From assembly GCA_008508345.1 (NCBI GenBank), contig QNGE01003760.1, forward strand, positions 8,726 to 72,725: 64,000 nt of DNA, given 5' to 3'. The notes under the pieces were generated by a model. It searched no databases. It was given only the letters and a program-made list of their open reading frames with translations, and was not told where the DNA came from. The position numbers and the translations under genes were made by a program. Every line of letters begins with the position of its first letter. Within the stretch, counting starts at the first letter, position 1. The DNA is from Paragonimus westermani (Eukaryota > Platyhelminthes > Trematoda > Plagiorchiida > Troglotrematidae). Shown piece by piece: positions 11,566 through 22,932 of the stretch.

Positions 11566-14500
11566 TCTGAACCCTGTGAACTCCTAAATGCCGAACTTGG
11601 GCATTCGCTTTTTATATTCCCCCCTCGTGAATGGTCGCTACTCTCTGAACAAAACAGTGACCACCTTCCTGAGTGAGTTCTATTGCGACGTATCTTGTCC
11701 CATTACAGTACCCAGTTAGCAACTTTGTCGTACAGGCACATTCCTCGTTGAATTTTGGATGACCTACCACAATCCAAATGAGAGATTTGGTTTCCTTGTA
11801 CAGCGATTCAGTCACTACCCTGTTGAAAACCTGTTTCTTCGAAAGCCTTCTAAGCAGTCGTTTTGGAGATAAATGAAATTGCTAGTCGTTGAATATTTAG
11901 AAAGACATATATTAGATTATCAGTATGCGCGCAAATAGGTGTGAACTTCAATCGCTAGCGAACGATTCAACGTAGGCAACAAGGGGTCCGCACTTTTGTC
12001 CCCTACTTCTCTTGGGAGACGCAGCTGATCAGCGGCACTAAATATATCTCCCTAAGTTTGGTGGGTTTGATCGAAGTTGAGTCAATGCGGTGGGTGAATT
12101 TAATGACTCGGTACATCGGGCAACCCGCCAGACTTAGTGCATGTGGTTAAGATCTTGCCTGATGGGACGTTTTCAATCCGTGGTGTATTGCATCAGAATC
12201 GTGCGTTTCCGTGGACTGTTGTGAAACACACCAGACTTCTATATAATGAGAAGTTCAATTTTGTCGTGAACCTTGGAGAATCCTAAATATGGGAAGATAA
12301 GCTAACCTAATTGGTGGTCGCGGATCGTATTCACCTGATGTCCCGTCAGCCCTAAGCTTCATTGCGACGGAGAGCTTCCGGGGTTCCTTTCTTCTTACTC
12401 CAAAACTGGCTGTGTGAAATTTAGATCTTCAAAGAGACCGCCTGCGATCTGGCAGGGAATTGTGTCTGAGGTGTGCCTTTATAATACGGGCACATACAAA
12501 CAAGCGGAACAGGCCTCCGTGAGTGCTAAACCCGTTCAATCTGTCAAAAGATGGCACCTGCTGCACCGCCTTGAGTTTAATTCAGAAGCTCAAGGGAAAT
12601 TTCGTGTGATATTCGACTGGGTTGCGGGTCATCATCTAAGACCTATGAAAGATCAGTCATCAGAGGAACCGAACCTCACATCCAGACTTGTAGTTGCGTT
12701 TCTGAGATGCAGTGCCTACCGGGCTACGGTTGCAACGCATAGAAAGATCCTTCTGCCTGTTCATGCACCTAGGGATTACCATGACAATCTCAGGATACAG
12801 TGGTGGTCTCATAGTCACTTCGGCAGTAAGCCCGCGGAATAAGGGATTCGTCGGGGATTAGCACGTTTTCATTTTGCGCCTTGTGGAGAACCACAGTAAC
12901 AGTTAGACTTTTACAAGAGCATGTGTTAAGCCGTTCGCACGGACTTTTCCGCTGCCTGTCCAGTCCGCTTGTCAGATACGTCATCGGAGTCAGCCTTGTT
13001 CACCGTTTAATGTTCTCATCGTTCAGAGGAGTGTTACACCTGGCTAAATGGCGCCAGTTGTCCAGAACGCGTCGCCAGTGTGGAAGAAATGAACAACGCT
13101 GCCCTACCATCCGAGCGTGCATTATATATAACTTGACAATTAGAAGCAGATCAATTTATTGTGTTTCTCAGACTAATCGAGAAACCGGTCACAAAAGAAG
13201 ACAGGCTCTTTGTCACTCATAACGTGCACGACCCTTCAGGTTCATTGCCCACAATAACCTTCGCTAAAGATATTGCAAGTGCGCGTCGTGGAAGGCTGGG
13301 ACGGGACGATCCGCTGAACAAAGAAGAGCATTCAGAGCGGCATGGCTGGCAAAACACTTACGAGAGTTCAGTGCAGTGCATATATGTAAGACCCGGTATG
13401 CAATATGCTGGACCCAGTGCGTTTGCAAGAGGCGACTTTTAGTCGGACGTATTTTGTGAAGCGCCTGAAGTGGGGGATGGCATCGTTGCGTGTTTGTGTA
13501 TGAAATAAAAATGGCAGCGGTTCTGCACGCTGATGTTTTCGAAAGTTAAGTTGGCGCTTATTAACTCAGTTTCATTTGCAGATTTCATCTGGCAACGGCA
13601 CTATGCGCCGATCCTGTGTTCCGGAGGATGCGCTGGATTCCGAATTTTCGTGTCAAGGACGTTGTGGGACATTTTTGGGGGTCAAAATTCCCCTCGACTG
13701 ACACTGCCGCGTCCTTCCTCGTGACCCCGTCCAAGTACACGCTTGTTTTCGTTATTCTCACAACACATGTCTGAAAGTACTTATTCCTCCAGCCCACCTC
13801 CATCAGTCATTGAATCCCGGTCACTCGCCCCACACCTATTGTTATCTGTCAGTCTCACCCTCCCTAGCCCCTGTGAATAGTGTCCGCCATTGAACTGTCA
13901 CCAGCTAATCGGTCTGCTCGAAGCCCGGATGCTTAGACACACATCAGACCGATCTGATCGCATTCGGTCGGTTCGTCATTGTCTGTCGGTCGTTTGTGCT
14001 TGTACTTGACGTGCCCTTTGGACTCTTGACGGCCTATTGCGGCCAAACATGGTGTTTTATCCCACGAACGCAAACGAATTGAGGTTTGTTCTTGAAAATG
14101 ATTATATTATTTATGTCAATAGTACCACGTTTCCAGCGACTTGATTTGGTTTTGATATTTGGCGTCGTTGGTTATACGTGCGTCACTCAACGTTCGTCTG
14201 AAGAACGTACAGACGTAATGTTTTGGACCAATTGTATAACTGTGATGCGCTTTTACACCAATGTCGCTACACGCTTGAACATCGTCACACACAAATTGTC
14301 GCGTATACTGCGTGCCACCTATTTATTGGAGTGAAGAATTGAGTAACCAAACAGCCATTTAGGGAGTCAAATGGCAAGATAAAAAGAGAATGTGCGGCAT
14401 GTACAAGGATGGCTGCGTGAGTCGGATTTCCTTAGGTAAGTGCAGTATTACAAACGAAGCATGTTTAAACCTAGTGAACATGTGGGCGCTGGAAAATCTT

Positions 14501-17500
14501 GGAGAAGGTTGCGTTGCATGTGGACGTTCTGAGTGAACACCACTTACTGCCACCATTCTGACCGTTTCGGATTTCTTCTGCGACAAACTTCTCTGGCATG
14601 GTTCTCCACTACCGGGCAGCTCGTGCAGGAAATCCACACCCCTACAGCTCACTTGGCTGCGTTGTCCAATGAGCTTCAAGAAGTTCATGCTGAGATTAGT
14701 CCTGTTGCTGTAATGAAAAAGACGAGCTAATCGATGTGTTTGACAGACTGTTGCGGTTCATAATTATGCAGTTTCTTAAATGATCGCTGTCAATGCTGAA
14801 CACGATCAAAAGTTCACTTCTCGCGATTGAGAACAGTTCCACAACCCCACAACTCGTTTGATGGATTGACTTTAAATTCATGTGTTCTTGTAGGCAGTGT
14901 GGACATTGTTGAAGGGTTCGTCGCAAGATGGGGCTGGCCAGTCTGCGAACGAGATTTGAAGTACGGATTTGTTGCAGACTACCATGGTTCCACTGTTCTA
15001 TTTGCATAATTGCGATTCGTAAAGCAAGTAATTTTCGACTCGGTCAAATTAAAATTTTCAATAGTATTCACTTTGGTGCAATCATGGAGCTCATTGACAT
15101 TTTATGTGCGCATATTACCCAGAGTTATTTTCTCCCTCCGCCTATTCCACTACCTGTTTATCACCAGATATGTGTCACCTTGGCGCCTGCCAGTTCACTC
15201 CGAAGATGCATATAGACGTGTTTGTCAACCATGTCCGCAACCACTTGAAAACTACTCTCCACGTCGTTTTTTTCATTTTTGAGGCGGGATATTATGTCAA
15301 GAAAGGTTTAAGTTTCGCGCAAACAGAAATTTGACGCAAATTTCTGCTTTGTCACCAAAAATTTATTTTAACGCTCTGTCGGGGTCCTTACTGCTAGGTT
15401 TTGCATACGGCTATCGCTATTCGCTATTCCTTGGACCTTTGCCAGCTTCGGTTATTGTTTGTATCACCATTCTCCAGGTCTGCAATTTTAGTCCCTCCGC
15501 AACGCTATCACTTCTGTGTATCGGATGCACTGGCTGACGACAGACTCGATGGTGTTGGTCAAGCGGGGATGCCCGTACATTGCGGCCGTTTTAAGCGATG
15601 TCTTCGTTGGCACCATTGGCCATATAAAAGATACGCATGGTTTACCCATTACTTCAGTTGTCCTTTCTGCCTGTATGGGATGTCATCCTGAAGATACTCG
15701 AGGCATGGTAGTTCATGTGATTAGCACAAGACTGATTGTGAGTTTACTTAAGAACCATGTTCCCAAATGTCACTGAACAATCCACATGGGTGTACGTAAA
15801 ACGCGAACGACGTCTGTGAGAGGGGTCTTGAGGACTCTCCACACTCCCAGATAAAGGGATGAGGCTGACCTCCATGATAGAGTGCGTAACGCCCTTCCCC
15901 GTGGACTTCATGTGACACGAAGATCAGCGTGACTTCTCTCGATATGTATGAGGACAGATGATGTTAACCATGAAGAACAGGCTATCCACCAGATAAAGGT
16001 TCCGTTATGCGCACAGTTCATCAAAGCTTCCTGCCTAAACGACTAGTACAGGTCAGTTTTGGATGTACTCTTTCCTTCCGACGCTGTCATCCTGGCTTCT
16101 ATGGGTAGCCTGCGGTAATCGGCGAGCATAGAACAAGGCTGCGCTTTGCAAAAACGCACACCGGCAATCCGCGTTAGTAAAGGTAACAAACCTTTCACTT
16201 AAAAATCACCTATGAGAAAAAGAAAAGCTCTTCAACACCCTACTTTACCTCTCAGGAAGTAGTTACAAACCGCTAAAACATTCCCGGTTAGCTAAAACTT
16301 TGTTCAACTAAGAATTTCAAACCGCTCTAGGCAACTCCTTCAATCCCCATAAGGTGTCAAATCACTGTTTCCAATGATTGTCTTTTTGATCAGCGGATGC
16401 CTGCTAGTGATAGACAAACTAACAGGATCTGGCTGGTTTGGACCTTCATCCTGGGACATGAACTAATCAATGTTTCTTAAAATCTAGACCATAGAACCAG
16501 TGAACAGGTACTCGCATATACCATATAGGGTAGACTGTATACATTGAATTTTTTGTCCTGAACACCGGCGAGCACAAGGGGTTTCGTAGTTCTTCACGCG
16601 GTCCTCCGCGGTAGGCACCACTGAAGACAGCAGTTGTCCACAACCTTCTTCAGGTGTATCTCGTGCAGCAACTCGCTCAGGCAAAGTTTGTGTTCTCACG
16701 CTCCCCATGCAGACCGTATTGTTGTCACCCATGGAACTCGATATCGGAAACGGCAGCACAAGCAACTGTTACTAAAAACTGCGAACAAAGGCCTAATCAG
16801 TGAGTAAACGTGAGTTATTTGTGTGTAAACATCGAAGTCCCATTCGTTGTCGTTGCTGAACGCTTGAATTTGATCGTGTACAAAACGAGTGAACAGCCTC
16901 TGACTTGCGTGTTACTGTTCATGCGACCGTTTGTCTGACAGTCTGGTAGGTCACTGACTTGAGAGCCACCCGAAGATTGACACACCACGTCACTTTACCG
17001 CCGAATAATATTTCACCAAATATCCTCTTTTTCAGAAATTTACTAGTTATATTCTGAGAGGAAACCCGAAAATGAACGCGAATCTAATACTCGTTTCGCT
17101 TAATTTAAAAGCCTTAAATGTGGAGACTACTCACTGGTTATCGCATAAGAGTGCTGCTGATATCCGAGATGAAGTTGTCAGCCACCATACAGAACGGGAA
17201 TCTCTTGAAAAAGGGCTTTTGCGAGTCCGGTAATATTCGTAAACCTTTTTAAGGTCAAATTTCACCGACTTAGCGCCTTAGTGCTGCAGAATTCCGACTT
17301 GTCACCGGATGTCAGATTAACGCATCTGTTTGCCGACCTATGTTCTCAGCTTAAACGACAGATGAACGGGTCGACTGCAAATTTATGACTTATGAATAAT
17401 CAATGAAATCGAACTTCACTTTTAATTCCAATTTCAAATACAGCACTTGATGGAGGCCTGCGCCTGTCGACTCCCTGATGTTTGAGTGGTGTGAACTGGA

Positions 17501-17700
17501 AGTTAGCCACATTGCGTTTTCTGCCGATGTGAATGTATTCAGTAGTGGTCTGAGGGGAGGAACAGAAGACAGGAAGTGACCAATCCTGGTAACCCTGAAC
17601 AGTAAAAACAAATCATACTTTGATTAGTACAAATTAGAATGAAAGATGTTCCAATAGTAGTCCAACTCTCTTTTGGAGATATCTCCGCTCGCAGCCTCAA
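11563..17700. other. No recognised gene
   Basis: About 6 kb with only short open frames; the longest is 142 codons at 12414-12842. None shows recognisable domains, and no exon-like chain with consistent splice phases was found. It may hold old unrecognised repeats or a first intron of the HIP1 gene, but nothing in the sequence demonstrates either. Confidence 0.45.
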
Positions 17701-20700
17701 AGATCTTCGTAGACCGATTTTCCCACGGGTTGTCCAGTTGGTTGGTGAGAAAATTAAATTGAACTGCCAGTTGTGATATCATTTTCTTCACTTTGAACCT
17801 CTGATCTTACGTGTCTGTCCTGACGCATCCCAAACGAACCTGTCATGGTCCTTTTCCGGTGTAGTGGGTAATTTTGCACAGAGAGTCTGTCCTCACTTTC
17901 CAGTGTTTCGGCGGAAGTAAGTTTAATGAACTTAGTTGCTCATCGTAGTCTAGACCCTTCATGCCCCATATCATACGCGTGGCGAACTTTTGTACTTTTC
18001 CGGGGACGACTATGTCCTCTTATTATATGATGACCAAGTCTGGAGACAGCAGTCCAAGCAGGAAAGAACTATATCCGAGTACAGTGGAATGAACCATGCT
18101 GGACAAGAGTTAGCGATCGTGAATTTCGGTTGACTCAACGTCTGCCATGCATCTGTCGCGGCTGCAGCGCGTTGGGCAGATGAAGCGAATGAGTTAGTGA
18201 TTTAGATATCCATGCCACTTGTTTGCTGATTGATTGCTAGTTTGTCTGTCTGTCCATCTGCATCCTTCAGACACTTAGACGTCGGCTAGAGAGCATTGGC
18301 AAGGATGTTACTTTTAGGAAAGTTTGGTGGTAAACCCCACTTTATTGTCTATTCGCAGATCTTCGAAATGAACTACTGGGAAACATTCGGGTCCGACACA
18401 CTTCCCACTAGCTTTGTATAATCTGCATGGAGCTAACATGAGCAGACTAGGTCGTCGGTCAGGTCTTTCATGTATACCAGGAATATCAGAGTGGCAAGAA
18501 TTGACCCCTTAGATACTCCAATTAACGGTGAACCTTTGCACGACGATGCCCATCTTATCCTCACTCTAGGCGATCTTCCAACAAGAAACGTCTGGATCTA
18601 CCTACCGATTATAGGAGATATCCTAGCTTCTAATAAATTTCAGCCCGGTAGCCCGTGGATGGCAGAACTGAAGGCTTTCTGGAAAGGTAGGTAGCACACA
18701 ACGACCACTTCTCCTCTATCCAGCATCTCCGTGAAAGTGTCTAAAAACGTCAGCAGACTGGCGAGACAAGACCTACCCACTTGGAAAGCCATACTGAGGA
18801 ACTCTGAAGACTTTCCTTTCGCAAAGAAATCCGCAGAAACTCTCCCGTAATGTGCGTTCGAAAATTTTGTTGACGACACTGGTCAGGCTTACTGATCGGT
18901 AGTTTTTGACTTCTGATCGGTTACCATCTTCGGAGATGGGAATTATGATGGATTTTTTCTCAATATCACACGAATGTCTTTGCTTTCACCGTGAGATTGA
19001 ACAGTTGAGCGAAGGTGACGCCAGCAATTTGCCAGAGTTTCAGGATAACCGGGTGGATGGGGTCTGGTCCTACTGACTTTGCTTTTCGGCTGGGTTGCCG
19101 CTCGCTTAACTTCGTGGGGCTTAATGTCTCGATCAAACCCGGCCACGCCCACGGTATTAAAGGGTGGCTCAGATGTTCCATTGTCTGGGTGACAAACACT
19201 TCAAAAATGTGATAGAAACGCATCCGCTATGCACTTGTCGGCTGATCTAGCCTCCCGTTTTCGGAAAGTGTGGCCCAATTTCCTTTTTCAATGGGGACCT
19301 GGAATGAACACAACCATGAAGCCTCTTGGGGTCCCGTTCAATATCAGTAGCTAGGTTGAGCTCACAGGTCAGACGAGCATTCCTTGCCAAATTGGTCACT
19401 TCGTTTTGAGCTTTACTGTATGCCATTAACCTTCCGAACCATTTTTGCTAAGTATACGCCTTCTAGGCCATACGCCTGTGTTGGAAAGCTCTCTTGGCTC
19501 TGGGGCAAACTCATGGCTTCCGACCCCTTTTTCTGACCTTTTTCTGAGGGACTTTGATATTTGTACTCGCCGAAAGGTTGTCAGTGTAGTCTGGCCACAA
19601 ACCAACTGCGCCCTCAGTGGAGACTATTGGGCTCCAGGACAGTCTATCAGCCCTTAATATCAGTTTTGGTGACAAGTTCGGTGAGGAAGTTGCCTTTTCT
19701 GCCTGGTTCACTAAGAGCGAACATTTGCACGAGAAATCATTAATCGTGTGATCACTCCTACCAGGTGGTGCTGCAGGCAAGCCGACTGGAATTATTTCAG
19801 TAATGCGTCTTCTTCTTCTGGTGTTGCACTCGGACTTCGATACACCTCGAAGACTATCACTGCTCACTCGACATGGAGAAGACCGACGGCAATTTCAGTA
19901 CTCACACCACTGCAGTTGCAGTTCAGGGCGACCGCCTTAAAGAGCTTTTGATCAGCAACAGGTAAGCACGTCCAAGTGCATTGCCACGGGCACCGCGATA
20001 CCATTAGTACTCCGCGCCCAATCTTCCTGATGTGTCTGTTCTTTGAGCCTTGTTCCTATGAGCAAGGAAATATCTACGGAGTGAATCTATGCTTGCAGCT
20101 GGTGCCTCTTAATAAGCGGGCTACATACATTCGCCGGCATGCATGTCAGCTCCGGTGATCTGGCTTCCTGATTTCTCCGTAGTTTGTTCAAATCTCATCC
20201 CTCAGAAGTTTTCCCGAAGGGATAGGTTCGTTTTCGGATAGGACACTATGAACCAGAATGGTGTGAACCATTTTTCCCCTAAGTGGTTTGCTCTTCGAGA
20301 CTACTGCATCGTCGACTTGTTCCTTCGGGGCTGTAACCTGCTTTCCGACTCTGATTTGTGCCCGAACGCCCGCTTTTGATACACGGTGCAGCCGGCATCG
20401 CCAATTATGGGTCAGATTCGTGATGCATGGCTGTTTCCTGCGACTTGAATGATTGGCATCCTCTGAACCATCATGTCAAATTTAGTTAGCACCAGGTCCC
20501 AAAGGCTGCGATCTTGGAATTCGACGAGGAGTGGTCGATGACTGTTCGTTCGCGTGTTAGATACACTACACTTACCGAGCCTGTGCGCTTGACGCCTTTT
20601 CGTCGTTGCGGGTAGTCGAGCGGTTTGCAGGGCACTTAGAATAAATTGTCCCTTGGAAGATCTCCTATGTTCACTCTTCGTTATGACTGTTTCGGGGGTG

Positions 20701-20990
20701 TGGATAATTATATTATTGTCCGCTTTTAGGGTAACCCCATAGGATATTTGTAGTCACCTAACTGTATTAATTTGTTTTTGTAGAATGGCCTTGACGTTAC
20801 GTAGATGGGTCTCGTGTTGTACTATTCGTGCAAGGACCGCACAGACGTCTGTCGGGTTGCCGTGACTTAGGTGTACACGATGATTTATAGGCGTCAAGCT
20901 ATCCATCGTCATTCGCACATTCGGCGTCAAAACTTGGTTCCCCAGGTCTCTTAGCTTGGCTAGTAGTTTGTTTTTGTTATCTATGAGCAG
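17700..20990 (-). mobile_element. CR1-like non-LTR retrotransposon 2, decayed
   Basis: Read on the minus strand, a second CR1-type ORF2 can be traced through many frame changes. The endonuclease end has LWDLVLTKFDMM near 20500 and the typical closing block PGRSDHTI at about 19740-19775. The RT entry KVSRTRPHPPGYPETL is paired with the neighbouring-frame reading GPDPIHPVILKL near 19070. The block QVGRSCLASLLTFLDTFTE with YLPFQKAF lies at 18880-18640. Then come ISNLLEAR and a GVSKGSILATLIFLVYMKDL block near 18480. The active site is mutated to HADYTKL near 18410. The C-terminal IVLSCLDCCLQTWS region lies near 18040. No coding capacity remains. It is on the opposite strand from CR1-like 1, and by eye the two are not close copies. 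Confidence 0.8.
18640..18879 (-). pseudogene. CR1-like 2 RT fragment
   Basis: A 79-residue frame with MAFQVGRSCLASLLTFLDTF followed by TEMLDRGEVVVVCYLPFQKA. In intact CR1-like RTs this region reads QHGFR.GRSC.tNLLtf.d..t..ldrge..d.vylDF.KAFD. The catalytic Asp of 'LDFSKAFD' is replaced by proline and the frame is lost just after, so the fragment is dead. Confidence 0.8.
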
Positions 20991-22725
20991 CCTCTGCTAT
21001 CTGGGAGTTGGGGAGAAACCCAGGTGTGGTTCTTGGGGCGTACCATTGTTGACGTGAGTGCTTTTGAGCGCACAGGAGGGCTACCTCCCAGTTTATGGCG
21101 TACGGACTGCTTGCAGGAGGCCGCTGGAGTGCACTAGACTTTTCTCGAGATTCTGCATTGTTTAGGTGTGGTTTTTAAAGGAGTAGAGTTCAAAGTTTGT
21201 TTCGTAGCATGGATTGTAAAGACGGGTGCCGAAGTTCGAGGTGTGTGAAAGACCCGTTACACATTCCGGTCCGTCCCAAAGATTAAGCAACTTTCTTCCT
21301 ATGACCTCGCATTCTAAACAGGCCAAGCACGGGCCAGAATGTTTGCCGCGTAGTTCACATATTTCTGTGCATATGCATGCACGCGACTGATAACGCCGTC
21401 CACCGCATAAGTCACGCCAAATCCCGACCACAACCTGTGTGCCCCACTGCTTGTTAAGGCATGGATGAGAGACCCGTGCCATATTACCTGCAATATGTTT
21501 GTCTGGCTTAGGTAGCCTAATTTGTGACCATTCAATCGAGAAGAGTCTGACGGCCGAGGTTAAATTGCTCGTAAGATACTTAAAATTGAACAACCAAGTG
21601 CCAGACACTTACAATAGAAACATAGCAAACGAGCGAATATTAAAATTCGAATCGTGCGCGCTGTCCAGCAGTGCAGAAACCTTGACCAACATCCATCGCA
21701 ATGGTCCGGCTACTATACTATTTCTGAGGCCCTTGAGATTCTACTCATCGAAACAAAGAACTTTAGTGAGATCCGGCTTCCAAATTCGTTTTACAACCCA
21801 TTGTAACATGCGGGCCAGCCGACTTCACTTTTAATGTCCGTGACTTCGCGGACCAACCTCCGGGCAACGTGGACGCACCACGAACCCGTGTACAAATCGC
21901 TGAAATCGCTGAAATCTTCCGAAGTAGGGGTTTGAACAACAGTCCTGAAAACAGGAACAATACAAACAAGTATGGGCCGAAGGCCCAGTGAGCCATGCAC
22001 ATGACCTACACAAATGTAAGCCGAAACGGCACCTACAACACAGCAGCACGCCCTGTCATACAACTCGAATTCAATTCATGCTCGCTCGCTGGTTTCGGTT
22101 GCGCGTTACACCATTGAACCTCACTGAAGGTCGTCTTCATTGTCGGCCAATTAGAACAGAGATATCCATCAGTAACGCATATTCCGGTGTTTTCAATTTC
22201 TACACCAGGTACCAAGATAAGTAAGCAGAATGTGAGATGAAACATTTTTTAAATCCACGATAACTGAGTAGATCACGTTCTACGATTAGAATTCCTGAGG
22301 TGTAGCCGTTGCAGGTGCCGTCTTAGTTTTCGTTGGTGCAAGTCATGTGCATGGCTTACTGGGCCTCTGGCTCATGCCTGTTTGTGTTGTTTCCTTTTAC
22401 AGAACTATTGTTGGAACCTCTCAGAAAAAAGTCGACCGAATTCTTCACGTTGCCCCAAATCTAATCCGCGAGTGTTACGGACACAAAGTAAAGCCGGCTG
22501 ACTTGCGGGATACGTTATTTCTGCTTGAGTGGCGTCGGTGATACCGCGGCTGTGTTGACGGCGGCTTTTGTGTTCGTGAAAGGCGATCGTCTCTGTGTTT
22601 ACTGACTACCCGGTATTGCTACTTGAATGCATAACTTGCAGTTTCACCGAAGTAGCTCCGCTAATCGGGATTTTGCTTCAAAACAAACAGTTTGTGGTGT
22701 GTTTTATTTCATTATATCCCTGTAG
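20990..22725. other. No recognised gene upstream of the first HIP1 exon
   Basis: This stretch should hold upstream HIP1 sequence, but I could not identify an initiation exon, promoter or spliced-leader acceptor with confidence. It contains one inverted repeat pair (separate entry). The 148-codon minus-strand frame at 21162-21608 matches nothing I know. Confidence 0.5.
21929..22420. repeat. Inverted repeat pair with ~325-bp spacer
   Basis: The stretch 21929-22012 read on the minus strand resembles 22338-22420 read on the plus strand over about 84 bases. Shared cores include gtcatgtgcatggct, actgggcct, tgtttgt and tgttg, with scattered mismatches. Both arms have a pyrimidine run ending in cag near the same place. 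Origin unknown; two opposite copies of one dispersed repeat would explain it. Confidence 0.7.
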
Positions 22726-22932
22726 ACGATACACATTAACAAAGCAATAACGGATAAAGAGGCACCTCCTAAGAAGAAACATATTCGTGGGGTTATCCTT
22801 GGTACTTATGAAGATAAATCTTCTGAGTTTTTCTATGATACTGCCTCCAAACTACCTATTTTTACAAACCCGTTGATCTGCTGGAAGTTCTTGTACGTTG
22901 TGCACAAACTGTTCCGTAATGGTTACAAATCA
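22726..22932 (+). CDS. HIP1: HIP1 exon a (ANTH domain, lipid-binding site)
   Basis: 69 codons after an acceptor ...ccctgtag, ending before the donor gtaagc in phase 0. It covers [18 protein letters not shown] (basic PtdIns(4,5)P2 patch), VILGTYEDK, and [18 protein letters not shown]. Compared with animal HIP1 proteins, about 20-30 N-terminal residues are missing and must come from an upstream exon. The left border could be off by one base. Confidence 0.88.

Noticed and set aside
12414..12842. 142-codon plus-strand frame
   Set aside because: No domain, no splice context and no similarity that I recognise; a frame of this length can occur by chance.
21162..21608. 148-codon minus-strand frame rich in cysteine
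   Set aside because: Cysteine spacing fits no zinc-finger pattern and the frame has no repeat or conserved neighbour.
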